Below are positions 24,056 to 32,525 of a stretch of 64,000 nt of DNA, piece after piece. Below the pieces are notes generated by a model. It had not been told where the DNA came from, searched no databases, and saw only the letters and a list, made by a program, of their open reading frames with translations. Position 1 is the stretch's first letter. The number at the start of each line of letters is the position of its first letter. Source of the DNA: Cupriavidus necator A5-1 (GTDB lineage: Bacteria; Pseudomonadota; Gammaproteobacteria; Burkholderiales; Burkholderiaceae); assembly GCF_000744095.1 (NCBI RefSeq), contig NZ_JQLI01000001.1, positions 3,038,001 through 3,102,000 of the forward strand, given 5' to 3'. A program made the position numbers and the translations under genes.

Positions 24056-25258
24056 ATGGAACGAACGAAGTCAAAGCCCCTTGCAGGCATACGCGTCCTG
24101 GAACTGGGACAGCTGATTGCAGGGCCGTTTGCGGCACGCATGCTGGCCGCATTCGGTGCGGAAGTCATCAAGGTCGAACCGCCGGGGACCGGCGATCCGC
24201 TGCGCAAATGGCGGATGTTGCACGAGGGGACTTCGGTCTGGTGGGAAGCGCAGTCGCGCGACAAGCAGTCCGTCACGCTGGACCTGCGCACCCCGGAAGG
24301 CCAGGACGTCGCGCGCCAGCTCGCGGCGCAATGCGATGTGCTGATCGAAAACTTCCGCCCCGGCACGCTGGAAGGCTGGGGCCTGGGCTGGGACCGGCTG
24401 CAGGCGCTCAATCCGGGCCTGGTGATGCTGCGGGTTTCCGGCTACGGCCAAAGCGGCCCTTACCGGGACCGTCCCGGCTTCGGTGTCATCGGCGAGGCGA
24501 TGGGCGGGCTGCGCCACCTGAGCGGCGAGCCGGGCCGCACGCCGGTGCGCGTGGGGGTTTCCATCGGTGACTCGCTGTCCGCCCTGCATGGCGTGATCGG
24601 GGTGCTGCTGGCGCTGCGCCACCGCGAGCAGAACGACGGCAAGGGCCAGGTCGTCGACGTCGCCCTGTACGAGTCGGTCTTCAACATGATGGAAAGCCTG
24701 CTGCCGGAATACTCGGTATTCGGCGCCGTGCGCGAGCCGGCGGGCAGCAGCCTGCCGGGCATTGCGCCCACCAATGCCTATCGCTGCGCCGACGGCAAGT
24801 ACGTGCTGGTTGCCGGCAATGGCGATGGCATCTTCCGGCGGCTGATGGACATGATCGGCCGGCCCGACCTGCGCGACGATCCCGCGCTGGCGCACAACGA
24901 TGGCCGGGTCGCCCAGGTCGGCAGGCTCGACGCCGCCATCGGCGAATGGGCGGCACAACGCAGCCTGGACGAGGCGCTGGACGCGCTCAATGCCGCGCGC
25001 ATCCCCGCCGGCAGGATCTACGACATCGCCGATATCGCCGCCGATCCCCACTACCGTGCGCGCGACATGATCCTCGACGCGCAACTGCCCGACGGCACAC
25101 CCGTCCAGCTGCCGGGCATCGTCCCGAAGCTGAGCGATACCCCCGGCGAACTGCCAAACCCCGCGCCCACGCTCGGCCAGCACACCGACGAAGTGCTCGC
25201 GGGCCTGGGCATCGGCACCGCGCAACGCGCCGCCTGGCGCGCCGCGGGCATCATCTGA
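24056..25258 (+). CDS. Class III CoA-transferase (CaiB/BaiF family)
   Basis: Moves CoA between carboxylic acids. The 400-residue product begins PLAGIRVLELGQLIAGPFAARMLAAFGAEVIKVEPP and has the catalytic aspartate in SIGDSLSALHG (Asp172). The ATG at 24056 has GGGAG at the right distance; an earlier ATG at 24050 is too close to it. It starts an operon continuing with an HMG-CoA lyase-type enzyme, a VOC protein and a Bug receptor. The likely role is to activate an imported dicarboxylate to its CoA thioester so that the lyase can split it. The actual acid is unknown. Confidence 0.88.
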   Translation: MERTKSKPLAGIRVLELGQLIAGPFAARMLAAFGAEVIKVEPPGTGDPLRKWRMLHEGTSVWWEAQSRDKQSVTLDLRTPEGQDVARQLAAQCDVLIENFRPGTLEGWGLGWDRLQALNPGLVMLRVSGYGQSGPYRDRPGFGVIGEAMGGLRHLSGEPGRTPVRVGVSIGDSLSALHGVIGVLLALRHREQNDGKGQVVDVALYESVFNMMESLLPEYSVFGAVREPAGSSLPGIAPTNAYRCADGKYVLVAGNGDGIFRRLMDMIGRPDLRDDPALAHNDGRVAQVGRLDAAIGEWAAQRSLDEALDALNAARIPAGRIYDIADIAADPHYRARDMILDAQLPDGTPVQLPGIVPKLSDTPGELPNPAPTLGQHTDEVLAGLGIGTAQRAAWRAAGII

Positions 25259-25271
25259 CAAGGAGACCGGC

Positions 25272-26234
25272 ATGCATGCCAAGCGAGTACATATCCAGGA
25301 AGTCGCCACACGCGATGGCTTCCAGAACGAGGCCCGGTTTGTCGAAACCGACGACAAGGTCGCCCTGATCGACGACCTGAGCGCGTGCGGCTACGCCAAG
25401 ATCGAAGTGACCTCCTTCACCTCGCCCAAGGCGATCCCGGCGCTGCGCGATGCAGAAGCCGTCATGCATCGCATTGCCCGGCGCGAGGGCGTGGTCTACA
25501 CCGTGCTCGTCCCCAATGTGCGCGGCGCCGAACGCGCGCTGTCCTGCCAGGTCGACGAGGTCAACCTGGTCATGTCGGTCAGCGAAAGCCACAACCGCAC
25601 CAATCTGCGCATGTCGCGCGAGCAGTCGTTCGCGCAGCTCGCGGACGTGATCCGGGTGGTGCGTGAAACGCCGACCGCGATCAATGTGTCCTTGTCGACG
25701 GCGATGGGCTGCCCGATGGAGGGCGACGTGCCGCTGGAGCAGGTGCTCGGCTGGATGCAACGCTTCGCGGACCTGGGGGTACACGGCGTGACGCTGTGCG
25801 ACACCACCGGCATGGCCTTTCCGTCGCAAGTCGGCACGCTGTGCGCGGCCGCGCGCCGGCAATTCCCGGGGCTCGAACTGACGCTGCATTTCCACAATAC
25901 CCGCGGACTCGCGCTTGCCAACACGCTGGCCGCGCTGGACCAGGGTATCGACCGCTTCGACGCTTCGCTTGGTGGCCTCGGCGGTTGCCCCTATGCGCCG
26001 GGCGCGACCGGCAACGTCTGCACCGAGGAACTGGTCCACATGCTTGAGCTGGATGGCTATGACACCGGCGTCGACCTGGCGAGGATCCTGGACGCCTCCG
26101 CCCGGCTGCCCGGCCTGATCGGCCACGACGTCCCGAGCCAACTGCTCAAGGCAGGCCGCCGCCTCGACCTGCATCCGATGCCGGCCGCGGATGCCGTGCC
26201 TGAGCAGAAGGCCTTCCGCACGCCAGCAGCCTAG
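25272..26234 (+). CDS. HMG-CoA lyase-family enzyme
   Basis: Cleaves a 3-hydroxyacyl-CoA such as 3-hydroxy-3-methylglutaryl-CoA into acetyl-CoA and an oxo acid. The 320-residue TIM barrel has the DRE-TIM start EVATRDGFQNE (Arg14, Asp15), metal-binding LHFHNTRG, and the family signature ASLGGLGGCPYAPGATGNV with the catalytic Cys239. It lies 13 bp downstream of the CoA-transferase gene. The pairing suggests activation followed by retro-Claisen cleavage of a branched hydroxy-dicarboxylate. Leucine breakdown is less likely because the other genes of that pathway are absent. Confidence 0.88.
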   Translation: MHAKRVHIQEVATRDGFQNEARFVETDDKVALIDDLSACGYAKIEVTSFTSPKAIPALRDAEAVMHRIARREGVVYTVLVPNVRGAERALSCQVDEVNLVMSVSESHNRTNLRMSREQSFAQLADVIRVVRETPTAINVSLSTAMGCPMEGDVPLEQVLGWMQRFADLGVHGVTLCDTTGMAFPSQVGTLCAAARRQFPGLELTLHFHNTRGLALANTLAALDQGIDRFDASLGGLGGCPYAPGATGNVCTEELVHMLELDGYDTGVDLARILDASARLPGLIGHDVPSQLLKAGRRLDLHPMPAADAVPEQKAFRTPAA

Positions 26235-26256
26235 ACCATCCCACGAGGAAACGATC

Positions 26257-26643
26257 ATGTCCCTTATCGACCATCTCGATCATCTTGTCCTGACCTGCGT
26301 CGACGTGGAAGCCACGCGGCACTTCTACACGGAAGTCATGCAGATGAAGCTGGAAACCTTTGGCAACGGCCGCCTGGCTTTCCGCTTCGGCAACCAGAAG
26401 ATCAATCTCCACCAGCGTGGTGCCGAATTCGAGCCCAAGGCCCACCTTCCCGTGCCCGGCGCGCTCGACCTGTGCTTTATCGCGTCGGTTCCGCTCGACG
26501 AGGTGATCGCGCATTTGCAGCGCTGCCAGTGGCCGATCGTTGAAGGCCCGGTGGCGCGCACCGGCGCCACGCAGAAGATCCGCTCGGTCTACGTACGCGA
26601 CCCGGACCTGAACCTGATCGAGATTTCGGAACTGGTCGACTGA
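26257..26643 (+). CDS. VOC-family (glyoxalase-fold) metalloprotein
   Basis: A 128-residue vicinal-oxygen-chelate protein. It starts IDHLDHLVLTCVDVEATRHFYTEVMQM, with the probable first metal His in DHLV, and has KINLHQRG, and ends DPDLNLIEISELV, whose Glu is the usual third ligand. It could be a dioxygenase, epimerase or glyoxalase-like enzyme; sequence alone does not decide. The ATG follows an ACGAGGAAA site, 22 bp after the lyase gene, so it is in the same operon. A methylmalonyl-CoA-epimerase-like role on a CoA ester would fit the neighbours. Confidence 0.72.
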   Translation: MSLIDHLDHLVLTCVDVEATRHFYTEVMQMKLETFGNGRLAFRFGNQKINLHQRGAEFEPKAHLPVPGALDLCFIASVPLDEVIAHLQRCQWPIVEGPVARTGATQKIRSVYVRDPDLNLIEISELVD

Positions 26644-26737
26644 GGCGGCCACCGCAAACGGCGTCCGGCCTTGCGCCGGAGGCTACAGACCTGAAATGGC
26701 AACACGTACCGCAGAAGTCGGTCGAGGAGACACAACC

Positions 26738-27715
26738 ATGAAGCGAATCCATATCGCTGCAGCAACCCTACTGGCCATGGCCACCATGGTCGCCACAGCA
26801 CCGGCGTACGGCGCCCGCGCATACCCGAGCAAGCCGGTCACGCTGATCGTGCCCAGCGCGCCGGCCGGTTCGACCGATATCGTCGCGCGGCTGATTGGCG
26901 AACAGCTCCAGGCCGCACTGGGGCAGCCCGTGGTCGTCGACAACCGGCCCGGCGCCAGCGGCAATATCGGCACCGAGGCGGTCGCACGGGCCGCCCCGGA
27001 CGGCTACACGCTGCTGCTCCAGTATTCCGGCTACCACGTCGGCAATCCGGCGCTGTTCCCGCAGATCCGCTGGAAGCCGTCCGGCTTTGCACCGGTAGCC
27101 CTGGTCATGCGCGCGCCGCATGTCATTGCCGTCAGCGCGAAGCTCCCGGCGAAGTCGTTGAAAGAGCTGGTGGACTATGGCAAGTCGAATGGCAAGGGGC
27201 TGTTCTACGCCTCGTCCGGCAATGGCTCGATCCAGCATATCGCCGGCGAGATGTTTGGCCGGCAGACCAAGGTCCCGATGACGCACGTGCCGTACAAGGG
27301 CGCCGGCCCGGTCATCACCGACCTGATCAGCGGCCAGGTCGATATGTTCATCACCACGCCGCCGAGCGTCATCGGCCATGTGCAGGCCGGCAAGATCAAG
27401 GCGCTTGCCTACGCCGGGCCGAAGCGCCATCCCTCGCTGCCCAACGTGCCGACCACCGCGGAAGCCGGCCTGCCGGGCTATGAGGTGGAGTCCTGGTTCG
27501 CGCTGTTCGCCCCGGCCAACACGCCGCCGGCCGTGGTCGAGCGGCTGTCGCAGGAGGCGAAGAAGATCGTGGCCAGCGACGCCTACAAGAAGAAGGTCGA
27601 GGAGCAAGGCGCCTTCGCTGCCTACATGGGGCCGCAGGAGCTGGGCAAGTTTGTCGACCAGGAACTGGCGACCTGGGCAAAGGTGGTCAAGGACTCCAAT
27701 ATTCGCGCGGACTAA
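26738..27715 (+). CDS. Bug-type periplasmic receptor 2
   Basis: A 325-residue TctC-like solute receptor. It has a signal peptide (KRIHIAAATLLAMATMVATAPAYGA), then KPVTLIVPSAPAGSTDIVARLIG, VDNRPGASGNIGTEAVA, the hinge PYKGAGPVITDLISGQVD and LPNVPTTAEAGLPGY. The ATG follows GAGGAGAC. It closes the CoA-transferase/lyase/VOC operon, so it probably captures the acid that this pathway breaks down. No membrane subunits are adjacent. Confidence 0.85.
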   Translation: MKRIHIAAATLLAMATMVATAPAYGARAYPSKPVTLIVPSAPAGSTDIVARLIGEQLQAALGQPVVVDNRPGASGNIGTEAVARAAPDGYTLLLQYSGYHVGNPALFPQIRWKPSGFAPVALVMRAPHVIAVSAKLPAKSLKELVDYGKSNGKGLFYASSGNGSIQHIAGEMFGRQTKVPMTHVPYKGAGPVITDLISGQVDMFITTPPSVIGHVQAGKIKALAYAGPKRHPSLPNVPTTAEAGLPGYEVESWFALFAPANTPPAVVERLSQEAKKIVASDAYKKKVEEQGAFAAYMGPQELGKFVDQELATWAKVVKDSNIRAD

Positions 27716-27737
27716 GTGCCGGCTTGTCCTGGGAGAA

Positions 27738-27767
27738 CGGCGAACCAGTGCCGGATACGGTTCGCCG
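27738..27767. terminator. Stem-loop after Bug receptor 2
   Basis: Arms CGGCGAACC (27738-27746) and GGTTCGCCG (27759-27767), 9 bp perfect, with a 12-base loop, 22 bp after the stop codon. No U tract follows, so it may be a Rho-assisted or partial terminator separating the operon from the cyclase gene. Confidence 0.55.
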
Positions 27768-27848
27768 GAACGGCGCGCTGCCGTTCGAAACGGTGGCCAG
27801 GTACTACAATGTGCGCATATAAGAAGAAGGGCCTCCTTCGTGCGCCAC

Positions 27849-29375
27849 ATGATCCACTTTTTCGCTCGCAGACCCTTTCACCGCCCGGCGTCCCTCATTG
27901 TCGCCGCCAGCCTTGTCCTCGTATGCATGATCGCCGCCCTGGGCGGGCTGGCCCTGCTGCAGATGCGCCGGGATGCACTGGACAATGCCAGCGAAGCGTC
28001 GGCCAACCTGGCGCTGACGCTGGAGCGCAGCATCACGCGCAACCTGCAGATCCACGCACTGGCCATTGGCGGGGTGGTCGAGGCCCTGCACGATCCGTCG
28101 ATCATGGCGATGGCCCCGGGGCTGCGCCAGCGCCTGCTGTTCGACCGGTCCATCAACGCTGAAGACATGGGTTCGTTGCTGGTTACCGATGCCAACGGCA
28201 ACCTCATGTTCGATTCGCACCAGTGGCCGCCGCGTCCGGTCAATGTGGCCGATCGCGATTACTTCCAGGCGCATCGCAACGGCACTGACGCCGGCCTGTT
28301 CCTGAGCCGGCCGTTCCAGCCGCGCCTGACGCCGGAGAACAAGTCCATCGGCATCAGCCGCCGGCTCTCCAACCCGGACGGCAGCTTCGCCGGTATCGTC
28401 GTCGGCACCTTGCGCCTGAACTACTTCCGCAAGCTGTTCGACGGCGTGAGCCTTGGCGAGGGCGGCACCTTGACGCTGCTGCGCACCGACGGGCCAATAA
28501 TCATGCGGCGTCCCTATGACGCGGCCTCGATCGGACGCGACATCTCCGCCAGCCCTTCGTTCGCACCGCTGCTGCATGGCACGCAAGGTTCGTTTATCGG
28601 CGTCGCCGCGGTGGACGGCGTGCAGCGCCTCTACAGCTTCAGGCGTATCCCGGGCTTCCCGCTGATCGTCGTGGTGGGGCGCGCCACCGACGACGTGCTG
28701 GCGCCCTGGTATCGCCGCGCGTGGCTTTTTGCCTCCCTGATCGGCGCCATGGACGCGGCCATCATTGCGCTGTCGGTGCTGCTGTCGCGCCAGTGGCGCC
28801 GCCGCGTCGACATGGAAGAACACCTGCGCTGGATGGTCAACACCGATGGCCTCACCGGGCTGGGCAGCCGGCGCGCGCTCGACGACGCCGCCGACGTGGA
28901 ATGGCGGCGCGCGCGGCGGCACGGCCAGCCGCTGTCGCTGCTGATGCTCGACGTCGACCACTTCAAGCAGTTCAACGACCGCTACGGGCACCAGGCCGGC
29001 GACGACGCGCTAGCCGCGGTGGGCGCCTGCATCCAGCGGCACGTGCGGCGCCCGGGCGACTATGCGGGCCGCTACGGCGGCGAAGAGTTCGCGATCCTGT
29101 TGCCCCACACCGATGCGGCCGGTGCGGCCGTGATCGCCGAAGCCGTGCGCGCGGCGGTCCAGGCCTTGCGGATCCCGAACGCCGCGGGGCTCGACGGGAT
29201 GCTGACGGTCAGCGTGGGCGTGGTGACCGACGACAACCGCGCGGGCAGTGATGAAATCTTCGGCGAACTGCGCGCCTTCCTGCGCGCCGGCGATGAGGCG
29301 CTCTACCTGGCCAAGCGCTCCGGGCGCAATTGCGTGGCGACGTTCAGCGCCACGGCGGCGGCGCTGGCGTCCTGA
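27849..29375 (+). CDS. Membrane diguanylate cyclase with extracytoplasmic sensor domain
   Basis: Makes cyclic di-GMP from two GTP. The product has about 508 residues. Transmembrane helices lie near 14-38 and 289-312 and enclose a dCACHE-like periplasmic sensor (GSLLVTDANGNLMFDSH, DRDYFQAHRNG, LFLSRPFQPR, SIGISRRL). The GGDEF domain begins NTDGLTGLGSRRALDD, and the active-site motif is GGEEF at 410-414. An inhibitory I-site RPGD is present at 401-404, five residues before it, so product inhibition is expected. A GTG nine bases upstream is an alternative start. It appears to be a single-gene unit. Confidence 0.9.
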   Translation: MIHFFARRPFHRPASLIVAASLVLVCMIAALGGLALLQMRRDALDNASEASANLALTLERSITRNLQIHALAIGGVVEALHDPSIMAMAPGLRQRLLFDRSINAEDMGSLLVTDANGNLMFDSHQWPPRPVNVADRDYFQAHRNGTDAGLFLSRPFQPRLTPENKSIGISRRLSNPDGSFAGIVVGTLRLNYFRKLFDGVSLGEGGTLTLLRTDGPIIMRRPYDAASIGRDISASPSFAPLLHGTQGSFIGVAAVDGVQRLYSFRRIPGFPLIVVVGRATDDVLAPWYRRAWLFASLIGAMDAAIIALSVLLSRQWRRRVDMEEHLRWMVNTDGLTGLGSRRALDDAADVEWRRARRHGQPLSLLMLDVDHFKQFNDRYGHQAGDDALAAVGACIQRHVRRPGDYAGRYGGEEFAILLPHTDAAGAAVIAEAVRAAVQALRIPNAAGLDGMLTVSVGVVTDDNRAGSDEIFGELRAFLRAGDEALYLAKRSGRNCVATFSATAAALAS

Positions 29376-29409
29376 ACTGGCCTGCCTGAGGACCACGTTC
29401 CCCGGCAAT

Positions 29410-30351
29410 TCAGCCAGCGGAGGCTGCCGCACCCCGACGCCGCGGCCTTCGCTCCACGACTTTTCCCGCTGACAGGGCAGCGATCGCCGCCTCGATCATC
29501 GGGTTTTCGCGGCTGGTCGACCACGCCATCGCCGTCGTGACCACATTGACCGCTTCCTTCAGCGGCCTGACCACCACGTTGTCGGAGGCGGCCTTCTTCA
29601 GCGACGCCGGCACGAGTGCAATCCCTTGTCCGCAGCCGACAAAGGCAATCTGGGACGACACGGTTCGTACTTCGTGAAGCACGCGGGGTGAGAAGCCGAC
29701 CGCCCTGCAGGTCGCGATCAGGCTGTCGTAGTAGACCGGGCTCACATGCCGGGAGAACATCACGAACTCCTCATCCGCAAGCGATGCCAGCCGAATGCGC
29801 GGCATCTCTGCCAGAGGGTGAGACCTGGGCAGCGCGACAGCGAGCCGGTCCTGCTTCAGCGCGATGGACTTGATGGACGGCCCCAGGTCGCCTTCAAGAC
29901 GGGCGAACGCGAGGTCTACGTCCCCTCGCTCCAGCGCGGGCACCGCATCCACGCTGTCGATCTCCTTGACCGATACGGTCAGCTGCGGGTGTTCCGCCTT
30001 CAGGTGGTCGATCAGCGGGGGCAGCGTGTCGACCATCGCCGACGAGATCGCGCCGATGGTCAACAGGCCGCTCTGTCCCTGCACGGCCTCGCGCACCGCC
30101 AGCTCGAGCCGCTCCAGTTGCTCGGCGAACTTGCGTACCGCCGGCAATATCGCCGCGCCCGCGGGCGTGAGTTTTGCACCGCGCCTGGACCGCTCGAAGA
30201 GCTTTACCTTCAGCGCGTGCTCGAGGACCTGGATCTGCTCGGTCAGCGGCGGCTGGGACATTCCCAGCCGCTTGGCGGCGCGGCCGAAGTGCTCTTCCTC
30301 CGCAACGGCCAGGAACAACCATAGATGCCGAACCAGTCTGAAGTTGATCAT
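29410..30351 (-). CDS. LysR-type regulator (divergent from RraA 3/aminotransferase)
   Basis: A 313-residue LysR protein of the CbbR/BenM-like group. The HTH is HLWLFLAVAEEEHFGRAAKRLGMSQPPLTEQIQVLEHAL. The effector domain includes GLLTIGAISSAMVDTLPPLIDHLKAEHP. The C-terminus is arginine-rich (ERRPRRRG). It is divergent from RraA 3, with the 39-bp element at 30367-30405 in the shared promoter region. A close relative of that element stands upstream of the Bug-pxp operon, so this protein may control both units. Confidence 0.88.
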   Translation of the reverse strand: MINFRLVRHLWLFLAVAEEEHFGRAAKRLGMSQPPLTEQIQVLEHALKVKLFERSRRGAKLTPAGAAILPAVRKFAEQLERLELAVREAVQGQSGLLTIGAISSAMVDTLPPLIDHLKAEHPQLTVSVKEIDSVDAVPALERGDVDLAFARLEGDLGPSIKSIALKQDRLAVALPRSHPLAEMPRIRLASLADEEFVMFSRHVSPVYYDSLIATCRAVGFSPRVLHEVRTVSSQIAFVGCGQGIALVPASLKKAASDNVVVRPLKEAVNVVTTAMAWSTSRENPMIEAAIAALSAGKVVERRPRRRGAAASAG

Positions 30352-30366
30352 GGCTTTGATAGCTTT

Positions 30367-30405
30367 GGCGTATGAAAAGCTTACGTTCTTCGGAATTTAC
30401 ATATC
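30367..30405. promoter_or_regulatory. Shared 39-bp cis-element, copy A
   Basis: Between the divergent LysR (29410-30351) and RraA 3 genes. It starts GGCGTATG, contains CTTCGGAATTTAC and ends TATC. Aligned without gaps to copy B at 34485-34523 it matches at 31 of 39 positions by my count. Such conservation between unrelated downstream genes suggests a binding site of one regulator. Confidence 0.6.
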
Positions 30406-30454
30406 GAACTCTAGCGCCGATAGTGCAAACCAAGCAACCACTGAGGACGCCGGA

Positions 30455-31123
30455 ATGCACCCGCAAACCCTGCTCGACCGCCTTGCCACACTCGATACCA
30501 ACACGGTATCGGACGCGCTGGATTTCCTGAACCTGCCCGGCGCAACGTACGGGATCCGCCCCCTGTGGGACTGCCCCAGGATCGTTGGCAGGGCGAGCAC
30601 CGTCCAGCTCGGCGCCAAGACCGATGCCGCGCCGACGGCACATCTGATCACCCCCGTCATCGCGCAGATCCAGAGCAACGACCGCATCCTGGTGATCGCC
30701 GGCGGGCTCGAAGGCATCTCCTGCTGGGGCGACATCCTCGCCAATGCGGCGACCGCCAAGCAGGTGCGCGGCTCCGTCATCGACGGCCTGAGCCGCGATA
30801 TCGAAGGCAGCGAATCCATCGGCTATCCGGTCTTTGGCCGCGGCGTGACCATGATCAGCGCGCGCAACCGGGTGGTGCAGCTCGGCGCCGGGGAGCCTGT
30901 GGTCTTCGCCGGCGTGGTCGTGAACCAGGACGACTATGTCATCGCGGACCGCTGTGGCACGGTCTTCGTCGCGGCCGCGCGCATTAAAGACGTGCTGGAC
31001 CTGGGCGAGCGCATCGCCCGCCGCCAGGACGGAATGGTCCAGGCCGTACGCGCGGGCCGCCCCGTGGAGGAAGTGATGCACGACAAGGAATTCGAAGCCA
31101 TCCACAGCAAGGAAGCAAAATGA
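30455..31123 (+). CDS. RraA-fold protein 3 (HMG/CHA aldolase-like)
   Basis: A 222-residue RraA-fold protein: LDTNTVSDALDFLNLPG, GGLEGISCWGDILANAA, the Arg-Asp pair in IDGLSRDIEGS and DDYVIADRCGTVFVA. It resembles RraA 2 in its opening segment more than RraA 1 or 4. The ATG has a GAGGA site. Its stop overlaps the start of the aminotransferase (ATGA), so the two are co-translated. An aldolase or oxo-acid decarboxylase next to an aminotransferase suggests that an amino acid is converted to an oxo acid and then split. Confidence 0.75.
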   Translation: MHPQTLLDRLATLDTNTVSDALDFLNLPGATYGIRPLWDCPRIVGRASTVQLGAKTDAAPTAHLITPVIAQIQSNDRILVIAGGLEGISCWGDILANAATAKQVRGSVIDGLSRDIEGSESIGYPVFGRGVTMISARNRVVQLGAGEPVVFAGVVVNQDDYVIADRCGTVFVAAARIKDVLDLGERIARRQDGMVQAVRAGRPVEEVMHDKEFEAIHSKEAK

Positions 31124-32367
31124 GCGCCGCAGACAAAGCGCTGTTTGAATCGGCGCTCGACATCCAACGCCTGAACGTCAACCTGGCCAGCGTCCAGGCC
31201 TCGGCAACCTATCGGATGATGGACCGGGTGGCGGCAAAGCGGGCTTCCGGTGCCAAAGTCATTTCGCTGAGCGCCGGCGAGCCGGACTTCGACACCCCGG
31301 CGCTTGTGTGCGATGCCGCCATCGCAGCGATCCGCGCCGGCCATACCCGGTACACGCAAGTGGCAGGCATGCGCGCGCTGCGGGAAGCCGTTGCCGCCAA
31401 GTTCCAGCGTGACAACGGCCTCGACGTCGGCTGGCAGGACACCATCGTCTGCACCGGCGGCAAGCAGGTGATCTATAACGCCTTGTCGGCCACGCTCAAC
31501 GCCGGCGACGAGGTCATCGTTCCCGCGCCTTATTGGGTCAGCTACCCGGAGATGGTCCAGCTTTCCGGCGCGACGCCGCTGATTGTGTCGTGCGGGGCCG
31601 ACGTCGGCTTCAAGCTGACCCCGGCCGCGCTCGCGCGCGCCATCAGCCCCAGGACGCGCTGGCTCATCCTGAACTCGCCGTCCAACCCCACCGGTGCCGT
31701 CTATACGCGGGAGGAACTGGCCGCGCTCGCCGAGGTGCTGCTGGCGCACCCGCATGTGCTGGTGCTGTCGGACGATATCTATGAGCACCTGACGTTCGAC
31801 GGGGCGCGTTTCCATACGCTGGCCGCGGTCGAACCGCGCCTCGCGTCCCGCACGCTGACTATGAACGGCGTTTCCAAAGCGTACGCGATGACCGGCTGGC
31901 GCATCGGCTTCGGCACGGGTCCGCGCTGGCTGCTGGAGGCCATGGAGAAGGTCCAGGGGCAGCAGACCTCGGGCACCTGCTCCATCTCCCAGCACGCCGC
32001 GCTGGCCGCGCTGACGGGGCCGCAGGACTTTATCCGTGAGTCGCGTGCCGTCTTCGAGGAGCGGCGCGACCTGATGGTCCGGATGCTCAATGAGACGCCG
32101 GGGTTGTCATGCCTGGTGCCTGGCGGCGCGTTCTATGCGTTTGCGTCGTGCGAGGGGTTGCTAGGGAAGCGCACGGCAGCCGGGACGCTGCTCAGTACCG
32201 ATGAGGACGTCGCAGGGGCGCTGCTGGATGAAGCCAATGTGGCGGTAGTGCATGGCAGTGCCTTTGGGCTGGGCCCCTATATCCGCATTGCCTATGCGCT
32301 CGACACCGAGTCGCTGCGGCAGGCGTGCGAGGCGATCCGGCAGTTCTGTCTTTCGCTGCGGGATTAA
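31120..32367 (+). CDS. Class I/II pyridoxal-phosphate aminotransferase (aspartate aminotransferase-like)
   Basis: Transfers an amino group between an amino acid and a 2-oxo acid. The 415-residue product has the AspC-type motifs: SLSAGEPDFDTP, YTQVAGMRALREAVA, NSPSNPTGAVYT, the PLP lysine Lys253 in NGVSKAYAMTGWRIGF and the substrate arginine in PYIRIAYA. It overlaps RraA 3 by 4 bp and is followed by a dispersed repeat. In operon context it probably acts on a dicarboxylic or hydroxylated amino acid whose oxo acid is the substrate of RraA 3. Confidence 0.9.
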   Translation: MSAADKALFESALDIQRLNVNLASVQASATYRMMDRVAAKRASGAKVISLSAGEPDFDTPALVCDAAIAAIRAGHTRYTQVAGMRALREAVAAKFQRDNGLDVGWQDTIVCTGGKQVIYNALSATLNAGDEVIVPAPYWVSYPEMVQLSGATPLIVSCGADVGFKLTPAALARAISPRTRWLILNSPSNPTGAVYTREELAALAEVLLAHPHVLVLSDDIYEHLTFDGARFHTLAAVEPRLASRTLTMNGVSKAYAMTGWRIGFGTGPRWLLEAMEKVQGQQTSGTCSISQHAALAALTGPQDFIRESRAVFEERRDLMVRMLNETPGLSCLVPGGAFYAFASCEGLLGKRTAAGTLLSTDEDVAGALLDEANVAVVHGSAFGLGPYIRIAYALDTESLRQACEAIRQFCLSLRD

Positions 32368-32376
32368 GGCACGCAC

Positions 32377-32468
32377 CCTGCCGGTTTGCTCCCCTCTCCC
32401 GCTTGCGTCCCCGCTTGCGGGAGAGGGAGCACACAAACGGTAATTCCAAACCGGCGGCCCCGCGACAG
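32377..32468. repeat. Palindromic dispersed repeat, copy 2
   Basis: Directly after the aminotransferase stop. The ends CTGCCGGTTTGCTCC and AATTCCAAACCGGCGG flank a CTCTCCCGC...GCGGGAGAG hairpin with an internal duplication of CCGCTTGCG. Both ends match the copy at 40431-40611. It may act as a terminator; its dispersal points to a small mobile repeat. Confidence 0.7.
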
Positions 32469-32525
32469 GTTCGCCAGCAGGCAGACGGTCGGAGCAACCA
32501 GGTCGACCGCTTATTCGCCCCAAAC

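Noticed and set aside
27378..27848. N-terminal extension of the diguanylate cyclase frame into Bug receptor 2
   Set aside because: It overlaps the receptor gene in another frame and is Arg/Pro-rich; the first transmembrane helix follows the ATG at 27849.
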